Shown here: positions 9,081 to 18,190 of the stretch, piece by piece
How positions within the stretch are numbered: position 1 is the stretch's first letter
Layout of the letters: every line of letters begins with the position of its first letter
The notes under the pieces: model-generated
Database searches by the model: none
What the model was told of the DNA's origin: nothing
What the model saw: the letters and a program-made list of their open reading frames with translations, nothing else
Translations under genes and position numbers: made by a program
DNA from: Deltaproteobacteria bacterium
GTDB taxonomy: Bacteria; Myxococcota_A; Polyangia; Polyangiales; JADJMO01
Reading direction: 5' to 3'
Length of the DNA stretch: 64,000 bases
Assembly (NCBI GenBank): GCA_025363655.1
Contig: JANYDK010000016.1
Location: 59,803 to 123,802 of the forward strand

Positions 9081-9455
9081 GTGAAGCTCTTCGCCATCGT
9101 CTCGACCTTCGCCATCGCCTTCGTCGCCTGTTACCACCACGGCCACCTGCCACCGCCGTCGGCGAAGCTCGTCGGTGGTGCCGATGCCGATGCGACGTGG
9201 CTCAGCGGCTTCTCGGCCGGTCTCCGCGACGTGCAGCCGCAGCTCGAGCCTTGCAAGAGCGACGACTGCGTCTGCACCGCGCTCTGCAACGTCAAGGCGC
9301 CACCGTCGCCGAAGGGCCTGACAGAGGTGAATTTCTCGGGTCATCCTGGGCGCCTCGGCGTCCAAGTCGACGAGAAGGGCAAGGTCGTGAAGTGCTTCTT
9401 CGACAACACCGAGGGCGACTCGGAGATCGACGACTGCCCTTGGGTGACCCACTAG
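9081..9455 (+). CDS. Small Cys-containing lipoprotein of unknown function
   Basis: 124 residues from a GTG start. A short signal peptide ends in the lipobox AFVAC. The mature part has a Cys cluster (CKSDDCVCTALC) and then two more Cys (VKCFF, DDCPW), so disulfides are likely outside the cytoplasm. The C-terminal half (LGVQVDEKGKVVKCFFDN) resembles the strand-rich end of TonB-C/AgmX-like domains, but too weakly to name. It lies 26 bp before the radical SAM gene on the same strand. I do not recognise the family. Confidence 0.75.
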   Translation: MKLFAIVSTFAIAFVACYHHGHLPPPSAKLVGGADADATWLSGFSAGLRDVQPQLEPCKSDDCVCTALCNVKAPPSPKGLTEVNFSGHPGRLGVQVDEKGKVVKCFFDNTEGDSEIDDCPWVTH

Positions 9456-9469
9456 CTGGCGCGATCTCC

Positions 9470-9481
9470 TACCATCGAGCG
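9470..9481 (+). promoter_or_regulatory. Leaderless-type -10 box of the radical SAM gene
   Basis: TACCAT is followed by six bases and then the GTG at 9482. It implies that the radical SAM gene has its own promoter although the lipoprotein gene lies just upstream. Confidence 0.45.
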
Positions 9482-11386
9482 GTGACCGCATTTCGCCTTC
9501 ACGCGCTCGATGGCGAGGCCCTCCTCTTCGATCGTCGCGACGGCACGTCGATCCACGTGCGCGCCCCCTTCACCCGTCATCTCCGTCGGCGGGCGCCGCG
9601 GGTCGTCCAGTTCGCCATCACCAACCGCTGCAACCTCTCGTGCGACTTCTGCTATCGCGCGCTCGAGGCCGAGAGCGCTTGGACCGTCGACGACGCCGTG
9701 ACGATTCTCTCCGATCTCGATCGCGCTGGCGTCCTCGAGGTCGCCTTCGGGGGCGGTGAGCCCTTCGCATTCCGCGGATTTCCTCGGCTCCTTTCGCGCC
9801 TTGCCGCCGAGACGCGCCTCGCCGTCTCCATCACCACCAATGGGCTCCTCCTCGATCGCGCACTCCTCGACGAGATCGAAGGCACCTACGCCGAGCTCCG
9901 CGTCTCGCTCTACGACGAGGCATCCCTCGCGGCGATCGATCGGCTCGGCGGTCGGCGATTCGGGGTCAACGTGCTGGTGACGCCGCAGCGCTTGCCCGAG
10001 CTCGAGCGCATCGTCTTCGATCTCGCGGCGCGCGGGGCGAAGAGCGTGCTCCTCCTCTCGTACAACGGCGACGACGCGCTCCACCTCGACGCCGCCGAGA
10101 CGCGCGTGCTCGGCCTTCGCCTCGAACGACTGGCCCACGCGCTCCGCGGTCGCACCGCCATCGCGACCTCGATCTGCTTCGGCGACCGCCTCGGTCCGCT
10201 CCCCCGCGCGCTCCCCTCCCCGCAGTGCGACGCCGGCCGGGACTTCATCTCCATCACCAGCGATCGATGCGTGCAGGCGTGCAGCTTCCAACGCGACAAG
10301 GTGAAAATCGAGAGCGCCGAGGACGTGCTCGCTGCGTTCGCCGACCGCACGTCGATGGGCGCGCCGGCTCCCGTTCGTGGGTGCGCGCGGCTCACGATGC
10401 TGCCGACGAAGCCCAGCGCCATCGCCGATGACACGGAAATTCGTGTCTATTCGACGTTCGCGAGCAACAACAGCGGCAGCTACACCTTGGTCGGCACGCT
10501 CCCCGATCTCGAGGCGGCCAAGGCCTTCGGGGTCGAGCTGACGACGCTCTTCAGCGAGCACTCGGCGTGGCGCGAGGACGAAGCGCGGGTGATGCCTTCG
10601 CCGCTCCATCGCTTCGCCGAGAAGCTCGGGCTGGTCGTCGAAGGTGGCGGCACGCCCGACGACGAGGACTGGCCGAACCATGGTCCCCCGCCGCAGGCGC
10701 TGGTGCTCGGACATCAAGTGATCGTCCACGTCGACTACACGGTGACGATGCCGCGCATCTTCGGTCATGCGATTTTTCAGCTCGGCGGACGCGTCGCCGT
10801 CGAGCACGTGCACGCGCATCACGCCCTCGTCGCCGAGCTCCGCGTCTTCGTCGAGCGCGGATGGGAGCGTGATCGTCGCGAGATGGCCGCTGCCACGCTC
10901 GCCGCGGTGACGAAGGAGCTCGACGAGGTCGTTCTTCCGTCGCTCCTCGGCACGCGCGCGCCCCACGAACGCATCCTCGAGCCCGCGTGGTCGACCGACG
11001 TGCACCTCGTCCGCGTCGCAGTGGTCTTCGCGGACATCGTCGCCGGCATCGCCGCCGTCGACGCCTGCGTCCGTCGTCACGGAGCCATCCTCTACGTCGA
11101 CGTCTGCGAAGCGCCGATCGGCGCCGGCGATCCGCTCCTCGGTTGGCGCGGCACTGCTCCGGGAACTGGCGCCTGGCAGGTCGTTCTTTGGCGACCCGGC
11201 GACGATCGCGTCGCGGCGATGAAAGCCTTGCGCGACGTCGCCGGCTTCGGCCTCGACGAGGTGAAGTCCAAGCTCGATCAGCTGCCGGCGGTGGTGCTCG
11301 ACAACGTCAGCGAAGACGTGGCCAAGGAAGGCGCACGAATTCTCGTCGAGGCCGGATGCCGCGCAGATGCCTTCATTCCTCGCTAA
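9482..11386 (+). CDS. Radical SAM protein fused to a long C-terminal region with an L7/L12-like end
   Basis: 634 residues from a GTG start. Residues about 40-250 form a radical SAM domain: Cys50, Cys54 and Cys57 in CNLSCDFC would ligate the 4Fe-4S cluster, FGGGEPF is the SAM-binding GGE motif, and SITTNGLLL is a typical later strand. Further Cys (CVQAC, then GCAR) around 265-305 could bind an auxiliary cluster as in SPASM/twitch proteins. A second region begins near 320 (EIRVYSTFASNNSGSYTLVG). Residues about 575-634 look like the C-terminal domain of ribosomal protein L7/L12 (VAGFGLDEVKSKLDQLP). Such SAM enzymes often modify peptides, but I found no precursor peptide next to it. The substrate is unknown. 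It leads a packed run with the next three genes. Confidence 0.8.
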   Translation: MTAFRLHALDGEALLFDRRDGTSIHVRAPFTRHLRRRAPRVVQFAITNRCNLSCDFCYRALEAESAWTVDDAVTILSDLDRAGVLEVAFGGGEPFAFRGFPRLLSRLAAETRLAVSITTNGLLLDRALLDEIEGTYAELRVSLYDEASLAAIDRLGGRRFGVNVLVTPQRLPELERIVFDLAARGAKSVLLLSYNGDDALHLDAAETRVLGLRLERLAHALRGRTAIATSICFGDRLGPLPRALPSPQCDAGRDFISITSDRCVQACSFQRDKVKIESAEDVLAAFADRTSMGAPAPVRGCARLTMLPTKPSAIADDTEIRVYSTFASNNSGSYTLVGTLPDLEAAKAFGVELTTLFSEHSAWREDEARVMPSPLHRFAEKLGLVVEGGGTPDDEDWPNHGPPPQALVLGHQVIVHVDYTVTMPRIFGHAIFQLGGRVAVEHVHAHHALVAELRVFVERGWERDRREMAAATLAAVTKELDEVVLPSLLGTRAPHERILEPAWSTDVHLVRVAVVFADIVAGIAAVDACVRRHGAILYVDVCEAPIGAGDPLLGWRGTAPGTGAWQVVLWRPGDDRVAAMKALRDVAGFGLDEVKSKLDQLPAVVLDNVSEDVAKEGARILVEAGCRADAFIPR

Positions 11387-11391
11387 GGCGC

Positions 11392-11405
11392 TATCATCGC
11401 GGCCA
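11392..11405 (+). promoter_or_regulatory. Leaderless-type -10 box of the DUF4336 gene
   Basis: TATCAT is followed by eight bases and then the ATG at 11406. It would give the three downstream genes a promoter of their own in the 19-bp gap after the radical SAM gene. Confidence 0.4.
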
Positions 11406-12074
11406 ATGCTCAGCAGCTTCACCGACGACGTCTGGACCGACACGCGCCAAGCCAAGTTCTATGGAGTCGAGTGCGGCTCGCGGATGACGATCGTCAAGTT
11501 GCGGAGTGGGGGGCTGTTCGTCCACTCGCCGGTCGGGCTCGATGACGAGACGCGAGCCCAAGTCGATGCGCTCGGCGAAGTGCGCGCCGTCGTCGCGCCG
11601 AGTCTCTTTCATCACCTGCACGTCGGCGCGTGGATGGCGGCCTATCCGAAGGCGCACTTCGCGGCGTGCCCCGGCCTCGAATGGAAGCGCCCCGACCTCG
11701 CGTGGACGAGCGTCCTCGGCGATCAACCGCACCCCATCTGGGCCGACGAGCTCGGGCAGGTCTACTTCTCGTCGCGTCGAGAAAATGAGGTCGATTTCCA
11801 TCTGCCGCGCCAGAAGACGTTCCTCTGCGCCGACGCCCTCCTCAACATCGGCACGCTCCCCGGCCTCGGTAGCCGCATCGCCAGCAAGCTGATGGGCAAC
11901 CACGCGCCCGGCGTCGGTTGGATGGAGTACATCATGGTGCGAAACCGCCAACTGGCGCGTCGCCAAGTCGATCGCATCCTCGCCTGGGAGTTCGACAAAG
12001 CGATTCTCTCGCACGGCGCGATGGTCGAGAGCGGAGCCCACGAGGTGGTGCGAAGCGCCTACGCATGGGTGTGA
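11406..12074 (+). CDS. DUF4336 domain protein (metallo-beta-lactamase-like fold)
   Basis: 222 residues, no signal peptide. The sequence follows the DUF4336 pattern: GGLFVHSPVGLD near the start, then SLFHHLHVGAWMAAYPKAHFAACPG, where two adjacent His and a later His could bind metal, and ILSHGAMVE near the end with another His. DUF4336 proteins are thought to share the metallo-beta-lactamase fold, but a reaction is not established to my knowledge. The end overlaps the acyl-CoA synthetase start by 10 bp, so the two are translated together. Confidence 0.8.
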   Translation: MLSSFTDDVWTDTRQAKFYGVECGSRMTIVKLRSGGLFVHSPVGLDDETRAQVDALGEVRAVVAPSLFHHLHVGAWMAAYPKAHFAACPGLEWKRPDLAWTSVLGDQPHPIWADELGQVYFSSRRENEVDFHLPRQKTFLCADALLNIGTLPGLGSRIASKLMGNHAPGVGWMEYIMVRNRQLARRQVDRILAWEFDKAILSHGAMVESGAHEVVRSAYAWV

Positions 12075-13624
12075 CGACGTCGCCGCTCGTCACGCGAGCC
12101 GCCCTCAGCACCGTCGCCAGCCTCTTCCTCGCGCGCGTTCGCGTCTCACCTTCGCGCGTCGCGATCGAGGATGCCGCCCGCAGCCTGACCTACGCCGAGC
12201 TCGCCGAACGCACGCGAGGGCTCGCGAGTGGCCTCGCGGCGCTCGGCGTGAAGCGTGGAGACGCGATCGCGGTTCTCTCGGAAAATACGCTCGAATTCCT
12301 CGAGGTGGTGATCGCGGCGGCGCGGATCGGAGCGATGGTCGCCTGTCAGAATTGGCGACTCGCGGCGCCCGAGCTGGCGCACTGCCTGGCGCTCGTCGAG
12401 CCCGTCGTGACGTTCGTCTCGGCGCGCCACGCGAGCAAAGTCCCGGGCGCATGCGGCAAGCTCGTGACGTTCGGCGAGGAGTATGAAGCGCTCGTCACCG
12501 GCGCGCCGGCACCCGCGTTCGAGGTCGCGCCGTCGGTCGATCCCGAAGATGCGCTCCTCGTCCTCTACACCAGCGGCACCACTGGCTTGCCCAAGGGCGC
12601 GCTGCTCTCGCATCGAGCGGAGATCGTCCGCAACTTGGTGACGCGCGCCGAGTTCCACGTCGGAGAGACCGACACCTTCGTCGCCTGGTCGCCGCTCCAT
12701 CACATGGGTGGGCTGGAAAACTCGCTCGGAACGTTGATGGCGGGCGGCACCGTGATCGTCGTCGACGGCTTCGACGCCTCGCGGCTCGCCGAGCTGGTGG
12801 CGACGCGCGAGCTCGGTTGGCTCTTGCTGATGCCGGGCATGGTCGGGCCCTTCGCCGCCGAGCTGCGTGCGCGCGGGGTGCGTGCGAAGGGCGTGCGCGT
12901 CTGCGGCGTGATGGCCGATCTGGTGCCGCCGTCGGAGATCGCCGACATCACCACGCTCCTCGGCGCGCCCTACGCGAACACCTTCGGCGCAACCGAGACG
13001 GGATGTCCGCCCTGCTCGTCGAGCTTGATCCCCATCGGCGTCGCGCCGCAAAACCTCTCGAAGCGCGTCAGCCCATTCTGCGAAGTGCGCCTCGTCGACG
13101 GGGACGATCACGACGTGCCCGACGGCACCCCCGGTGAGCTGGCGATGCGCGGTCCGACGCTATTTTCTGGCTATTTCCGTGCCGACGAGGCCAACGCGCA
13201 CGACTTCCGCGGCGGCTGGTGTCACATGGGCGACGTCTTCGTTCGCAACGCCGACGGCACGCTCGAGTTCGTCGACCGCGTGAAATACCTCATCAAGACC
13301 GGCGGCGAGAGCGTCTACCCGGCCGAAATCGAGCGCGTGCTCCTCGCCGATTCGCGCGTCGCCGACGTTGCCGTCGTGCGTCGCAAAGACGCGCGCTGGG
13401 GTGAGGTGCCGATCGCCTTCGTCGCTCGCAAGGCGGAGAATTCCGACCTCGACGCCGCCTCACTCTATGCGCGGTGTCGCGAAGGGCTCGCCGGGTTCAA
13501 GCAGCCGAAGGGCATCGTCTTCCTTCCCATCGAATCATTTCCGCGGAGCGCCTCCGGCAAGGTGCAACGCCACGAGCTGGAATTGCAGCTGCCGCACCAC
13601 ACGCCCGAGGAGCCACCCCGATGA
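12065..13624 (+). CDS. AMP-forming acyl-CoA synthetase / acid-CoA ligase
   Basis: 519 residues of the ANL superfamily: it activates a carboxylic acid with ATP to an acyl-adenylate and passes it to CoA. Motifs in order are the P-loop LYTSGTTGLPKGALLSH, NTFGATETG (A5), FVDRVKYLIKTGGESVYPAEIE (the hinge and A8), and the catalytic Lys in SASGKVQRHELE (A10). The length is right for a stand-alone ligase. Substrate class (medium-chain, branched or aromatic acid) cannot be read with confidence. It overlaps DUF4336 upstream and the citryl-CoA-lyase-like gene downstream (ATGA), which suggests that the CoA thioester it makes is used by the next enzyme. Confidence 0.9.
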   Translation: MGVTTSPLVTRAALSTVASLFLARVRVSPSRVAIEDAARSLTYAELAERTRGLASGLAALGVKRGDAIAVLSENTLEFLEVVIAAARIGAMVACQNWRLAAPELAHCLALVEPVVTFVSARHASKVPGACGKLVTFGEEYEALVTGAPAPAFEVAPSVDPEDALLVLYTSGTTGLPKGALLSHRAEIVRNLVTRAEFHVGETDTFVAWSPLHHMGGLENSLGTLMAGGTVIVVDGFDASRLAELVATRELGWLLLMPGMVGPFAAELRARGVRAKGVRVCGVMADLVPPSEIADITTLLGAPYANTFGATETGCPPCSSSLIPIGVAPQNLSKRVSPFCEVRLVDGDDHDVPDGTPGELAMRGPTLFSGYFRADEANAHDFRGGWCHMGDVFVRNADGTLEFVDRVKYLIKTGGESVYPAEIERVLLADSRVADVAVVRRKDARWGEVPIAFVARKAENSDLDAASLYARCREGLAGFKQPKGIVFLPIESFPRSASGKVQRHELELQLPHHTPEEPPR

Positions 13625-14400
13625 GCGCCGACGCCAAAGCCAAGACGGAGCACCCGACCACGCGCCTCGCGAGCAGCACACGCGACGATGTCTTCATCCG
13701 CGGCAAGAGCCTGACGAAGGACCTCATCGGCAAGCTCACCTTCACCGAGATGATCTTCTTCCAAATCACCGGCACCATGCCGGCCACCGGCCAGACCGCC
13801 GTCCTCGACGCTTGCCTCGTCACCTTGATGGAGCACGGCCTGACGCCGAGCGCGATCGCCACGCGCCTCGTCTATTCGAGCGCCCCTGAGGCGATGCAAG
13901 GCGCCGTCGCCGCGGGGCTCCTCGGCGTCGGCAGCGTCTTCGTCGGCACCGTCGAAGGTTGCGCATCTCTCCTCGCCCGCATCGTCGCCGGCGACGTCGG
14001 CGACGTGAATGCTCTTGCGAAAGAGATCGCGGAAGATCACCGCGCCCACAGGAAACCGGTCGCCGGCTTCGGTCACCCGCAACACAAGCCCGACGATCCG
14101 CGCACGCCTTGTCTTCTCGCGGTCGCCGAAGCGCATGGCGTCGCCGGCAAACACGTCGCCGCTCTTCGTGCGCTGAGCGCCGCCGTCGACGTCGCCCATG
14201 GCAAGCACCTCACGATCAACGCCACCGGAGCCATCGCCGCCGTCCTCGCCGACTGCGGCATCCCGAGCGAGATCTTGCGCGGCTTCTCTCTCATCGCGCG
14301 CTGCGCCGGTTTGGTCGGCCACGTCCACGAGGAACAGACCTCGCCCGCGATGCGCGCCCTCTGGCAGGCAGGCAATGCGGCCGTGCCTTACGAGGATTAG
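13621..14400 (+). CDS. Citryl-CoA lyase / citrate-synthase-family protein
   Basis: 259 residues, much shorter than citrate synthase and matching the small citryl-CoA-lyase-like members of the family. Recognisable segments are FTEMIFFQITGTMPATGQ near the start, VAGFGHPQHKPDDPRTP (the His of the substrate-binding loop), and INATGAIAAVL with SLIARCAGLVGHVHEEQ at the end, where an active-site His and Arg are expected. Members cleave or form C-C bonds with acyl-CoA enolates. The ATG overlaps the synthetase stop by four bases, so a joint pathway is likely. The actual acyl-CoA is unknown; a role outside the citrate cycle is plausible because of the neighbours. Confidence 0.8.
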   Translation: MSADAKAKTEHPTTRLASSTRDDVFIRGKSLTKDLIGKLTFTEMIFFQITGTMPATGQTAVLDACLVTLMEHGLTPSAIATRLVYSSAPEAMQGAVAAGLLGVGSVFVGTVEGCASLLARIVAGDVGDVNALAKEIAEDHRAHRKPVAGFGHPQHKPDDPRTPCLLAVAEAHGVAGKHVAALRALSAAVDVAHGKHLTINATGAIAAVLADCGIPSEILRGFSLIARCAGLVGHVHEEQTSPAMRALWQAGNAAVPYED

Positions 14401-14416
14401 CCGAGATGCCCGAGTG

Positions 14417-16354
14417 CTAAGGCCCTATCGTCATCGGTCGCATCATCTCGTTGTCCTCGTGATCGAGAATGTGGCAATGCCACACGTACCCGGGCCCCAT
14501 CGTCGGATCGAATCCGAACAAGTTCACGCCGGGTGACGCCGCGCCCGTGCCGCTCGTCGGCGCGTTCGTCGGAGCGAAGCGGACGCGGATGGTCGTCACC
14601 TTGCCGGTCTGGGCGACGAGTGTGTCTTTCCATCCATGCTCGTTGGCGCGTGGCGCCTCCAAGACCTCGGTGAGGTAGCTCGTCGGGTCGAGCGACTTCT
14701 GCGCGGTCTCGATCGGGAGCGTGGGATTGCCATTGAGGGCGAGCCAATCGGCGAGGTAGCGATCGCCGTCGAGCGGCTGACGACCGACGATTTGGAATTG
14801 CACGAGGTGGAGGTGAATCGGATGCATGTGCTCGCTGAGGTTGACGATTTGCCAATCCTCGGTAGAGCCGACGCGTGGCGTCTCGGAGACCGGCGCCTCC
14901 CAGCTTTGCCCGTTGAGCAGGGAAATCAGTGCTCCATTCGTCCCCATTCGTTCGAGGAGAGTGACCACCCGCGGGGGTGCATCGGGCGTGAGGGGGACGA
15001 TGGTCGTGAGCGACGTCGGAATCGGCGTCGGCGGCGTCGGCGTGGTGCTCGCGACGGTGAATTGGAGAATTTGTCCGGTCGTCTCCGGATCGGGAGGCTC
15101 GCCGCCGGGGAAAGGCGCAGGCGCGTCGTTGACGAAGCGAAGCGTCCTTCCGGCGTGGCCCGAGAAGTCGACGAGGACGTCGGCACGTTCACCCGGAGAA
15201 AGAAGCAGATCGGTGAGCGCGACGGGCTTTGGCAAATAGCCGCCGTCGGTGCCGATCTGCGTGAAAGCGACGAGGTTGGCCGCGGCGTCGACGAGGCGCA
15301 GGTGATAGAAGCGCCCGTTCGACCCGTCGACGAGACGGAGGCGATAGCGACGTGGCTCGACGTCGAGGTTGGGCCACGTGACCCCGTTGACGACGATGAC
15401 GTCGCCGAAGAAGAACTCATTCCAATAGGGATGCGCTTCGGGGTTGGTGCCAACCGCACCGAAGGCGAGTGAGCCGTCGTCATCGAACGAGCGATCTTGC
15501 AGGAGCAGGGGAATCTCCTGCGTCCCCGAAGGGAGCGCGGCAGCGACCGCGTCGGTCGGATCGCGCAAGAGATAGAAGCCGGCGAGCCCCGCCTGGACGT
15601 TGAGCCGCGTGAGGCCGAGCGCGTGATCGTGGTACCAGAGCGTGGCGGGTGCCTGTTCGTTCGGATATCGGAACGTGGCCGCGTTGGTCTGGCCATCGAC
15701 GGTCGAACCATACGAAGGGCCATGACGGCCATCGGCGGTGACGAACGCCGTCGGGAATCCATCACTGGCGGAAGCAACCTCGCCACCGTGCAAATGGGTG
15801 ACGAGCGCGATTCCCGATTGCGCGCTCGGATACCCCGGGGGGTAGGCCACGAAGGGTGGCATCTGCATTCCGAGCGCGTTCGGATCTGCCCAATGTACCG
15901 TCGGATCGACGGCGAAGAGGTGCGTCGCGTCCGTCAGTGCGTTGGTCCAAGTCACGCGCACGGGAGTGCCACGCGTCGCCTCGAAGGTGGCGCTCGGAAA
16001 TGCGCGAAAGCTGGCGTCGACGACGCCCCCGAGGCTTTTTGCGGGCGCGCCGTAGGCCCAAACTTTGGTTCGCGGATACCCGAGCGGCAGCACCTGTTGC
16101 GTGGTCTCGCGGACGTCGACTGCATACTCGTGGGCCACCACCTTGCCGCCGTCGCCGATGACGATCTTGGGCACGAACACCGGCGGAATGGGCAATGGCG
16201 TGACCCACTTGGGAATCGAGCGGGCATCGGACGGATGCAGGGCGCTCGCATCGTCGGTCACGTCGGTCACGTCGGAGGGAATCGGGTTGGCGACGGCGTG
16301 GCTGTCGCAAGCTGCAACGAGGGCTGCGCAGGCGAGGGCGACGCGGGAGTTCAT
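14417..16354 (-). CDS. Multicopper oxidase (CotA/bilirubin-oxidase-like), exported lipoprotein
   Basis: 645 residues. The start at 16354 gives a short signal ending in LVAACDSH, a likely lipobox. The copper ligands are visible in order: HLHGGE and WYHDHA in the first cupredoxin domain, then HPIHLHL and HCHILDHEDNEMM near the C-terminus, so type 1 and the trinuclear type 2/3 sites look complete. Such enzymes oxidise phenols, bilirubin-like pigments or metals with reduction of O2 to water. Length and motif spacing are close to CotA-like proteins. A short Asp/Thr linker follows the lipobox. It is divergent from the MFS gene, 68 bp away, and its substrate is not evident. Confidence 0.92.
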   Translation of the reverse strand: MNSRVALACAALVAACDSHAVANPIPSDVTDVTDDASALHPSDARSIPKWVTPLPIPPVFVPKIVIGDGGKVVAHEYAVDVRETTQQVLPLGYPRTKVWAYGAPAKSLGGVVDASFRAFPSATFEATRGTPVRVTWTNALTDATHLFAVDPTVHWADPNALGMQMPPFVAYPPGYPSAQSGIALVTHLHGGEVASASDGFPTAFVTADGRHGPSYGSTVDGQTNAATFRYPNEQAPATLWYHDHALGLTRLNVQAGLAGFYLLRDPTDAVAAALPSGTQEIPLLLQDRSFDDDGSLAFGAVGTNPEAHPYWNEFFFGDVIVVNGVTWPNLDVEPRRYRLRLVDGSNGRFYHLRLVDAAANLVAFTQIGTDGGYLPKPVALTDLLLSPGERADVLVDFSGHAGRTLRFVNDAPAPFPGGEPPDPETTGQILQFTVASTTPTPPTPIPTSLTTIVPLTPDAPPRVVTLLERMGTNGALISLLNGQSWEAPVSETPRVGSTEDWQIVNLSEHMHPIHLHLVQFQIVGRQPLDGDRYLADWLALNGNPTLPIETAQKSLDPTSYLTEVLEAPRANEHGWKDTLVAQTGKVTTIRVRFAPTNAPTSGTGAASPGVNLFGFDPTMGPGYVWHCHILDHEDNEMMRPMTIGP

Positions 16355-16422
16355 GGCGCTGGAGTGTCGCACATCGGTGCGCGGGGCTTGCGTGCCGAGC
16401 ACGTCGAAGGCATCGCGAGGCC

Positions 16423-17595
16423 ATGACCGCGGCGCGCGAGCGACTCCTCACGCGGCCGTTCTTGCTCGCGTCGACGTCGCACTTCCTCCACGCGCTGGCG
16501 TTCAACCTCTATCTCCACCTCTCCGGCTTCCTCATGACGATCGGCGCCACCGAGACGGCGATCGGCCTGATTTTCGGGGCCACGGGCGCTGCAGCGATCC
16601 TCACGAGGCCGCCGATGGGGCGCGTGATGGACCTGCGCGGACGGCGCGTGCTCATCCGCGCCGGTGGGCTCCTTCACGTCGTCGTCTGCGCGCTCTACCT
16701 GACGGTGCACGTCGTCGGCCTTTGGCTCACGCTCGTGCGAGTCGCGCATGGCGTGGCGGAGGCGATGCTCTTCACCTCCCTCTTCGCCTTCGCCTCCGAC
16801 ATCGTGCCGGCGTCGCGACGCATCGAGGGCATCGCGCTCTTCGGCATCTCGGGGATGTTGCCGGTCTCCCTCGGGAGCGTCCTCGGGGACCTGCTCTTGC
16901 GTCACGCAGGCGGCGCCTCGGCGTCGTCCTATCGCCTGCTCTTCGCCGCTTCGGTGGTGCTCGCGACCGGCGCACTCGTCGCGTCGTTGCCACTCGCCGA
17001 GCCTCCGCGCGAAGTCGGAGGTGCGCCCCCGCGGGGAATGCTCGCCGCATTCTCGCAACGCGATCTCGGTCCGCTCTGGTTCGGCGGTGCCATCTTCGCG
17101 ACCTGCATCACCGCGCCCTTCACCTTCTTCGCGACCTTCGTCATGACCGAGCACCTCGCGCCGGCGGGGCTATTTTTCTCGTGCTATTCGCTCGCAGCGA
17201 TCTCGCTGCGCCTCTTCTTCGGTCGACTCCCCGAGCGCTTCGGGCCGAAGGCGGTGCTCTTGCCGGCGATGGGGGCGGTCGCGGTCGGGCTCTTCGCGCT
17301 CGTCTTCGCGCGCACGCCGCTGACGATCGGGCTCGCCGGGGTCATCGCCGGCATGGGACACGGTTTCACCTTTCCCATCCTCCTCGGCATGTTGGTGACA
17401 CGCGCGAGGCCCGCCGAACGCGGCGCGGCGCTGGCGATCTTCACCGCGCTCTTCGACGTCGGCGCGCTGCTCGGCAATCCGCTCTTCGGCGTCGTCGTTC
17501 GCGGGCTCGGGTATCGCGCGATGTTCGCAGTGTCGGCGGCGCTGATGGTGACCGGCACCGCCGCGTTCGCCATCAGCGATCGCGGGCGCAACTAG
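16423..17595 (+). CDS. MFS transporter
   Basis: 390 residues with about twelve hydrophobic segments, the size of a major facilitator superfamily permease. The loop after the second segment carries GRVMDLRGRRVLI, the family's charged motif between helices 2 and 3. It probably exports or imports a small molecule across the inner membrane by proton exchange. It converges with a TetR gene three bases downstream, and TetR proteins often control MFS exporters, but here they are convergent rather than divergent. No substrate can be assigned. Confidence 0.85.
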   Translation: MTAARERLLTRPFLLASTSHFLHALAFNLYLHLSGFLMTIGATETAIGLIFGATGAAAILTRPPMGRVMDLRGRRVLIRAGGLLHVVVCALYLTVHVVGLWLTLVRVAHGVAEAMLFTSLFAFASDIVPASRRIEGIALFGISGMLPVSLGSVLGDLLLRHAGGASASSYRLLFAASVVLATGALVASLPLAEPPREVGGAPPRGMLAAFSQRDLGPLWFGGAIFATCITAPFTFFATFVMTEHLAPAGLFFSCYSLAAISLRLFFGRLPERFGPKAVLLPAMGAVAVGLFALVFARTPLTIGLAGVIAGMGHGFTFPILLGMLVTRARPAERGAALAIFTALFDVGALLGNPLFGVVVRGLGYRAMFAVSAALMVTGTAAFAISDRGRN

Positions 17596-17598
17596 CGC

Positions 17599-18174
17599 TC
17601 ATTTCGCAGGTGATTTCGCGCCCGCGAGCGCCAGCGTCAGCGCCATCGTCGCCTCGACGTAGGCCTTCCACTCTGCCCCCGTCGCCGGGCCGACGCCGAG
17701 GACGTCGAGCTCGCCGGTGCCGACGTACGCCGCGTGGAGCAAACGAGCCGCGGCTTGCGCACGCACGTTGCCGAGGCCGAGGGCGGCGAAGCACTCGACG
17801 AGAAAACCGTGTCGACGTCGAGCCACCGCCTTCACGCGCGCGCCGAGCTTCGGCCTCTCGGCGAGGAGGCTCATCGCCCGCATCGATCGCGCGGAGGCCT
17901 CCGAGCGATGGGCGCCAGCGACGAGCGCGGTCAGCTTCGCGCGCGGATCGGCGATGGCAGAGACTTCGAGCACGAGCGCCTCGGTGCGCGCCGCCCAACG
18001 ATCGACGATCGCCTCGTAGAGCGCCTCGCGATCGGCGAAGTGCCAATAAAAGCTGCCCTTGGTGACGCCGAGCTGGCGCGCGAGCGGCTCGATGGCGATC
18101 GCTTGTGGACCGCCGGTGCCGAGGGCCAGGAGCGCAGCGTCGATCCAATCGTCGGCGCCGAGGGACTCGCTCAT
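17599..18174 (-). CDS. TetR-family transcriptional regulator
   Basis: 191 residues. The N-terminal helix-turn-helix is clear: IDAALLALGTGGPQAIAIEP, then LARQLGVTKGSFYWHFADRE, the recognition helix of TetR proteins. The C-terminal ligand-binding part is all helical and unremarkable. I chose the ATG at 18174; an ATG at 18186 sits directly behind a GAAGGG sequence, which would be too close to serve it. It follows the GFA-like gene by 16 bp on the same strand and may be co-transcribed. The likely target is its own operon or the adjacent MFS gene. Confidence 0.85.
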   Translation of the reverse strand: MSESLGADDWIDAALLALGTGGPQAIAIEPLARQLGVTKGSFYWHFADREALYEAIVDRWAARTEALVLEVSAIADPRAKLTALVAGAHRSEASARSMRAMSLLAERPKLGARVKAVARRRHGFLVECFAALGLGNVRAQAAARLLHAAYVGTGELDVLGVGPATGAEWKAYVEATMALTLALAGAKSPAK

Positions 18175-18190
18175 CGGACGCGGCATCCCT

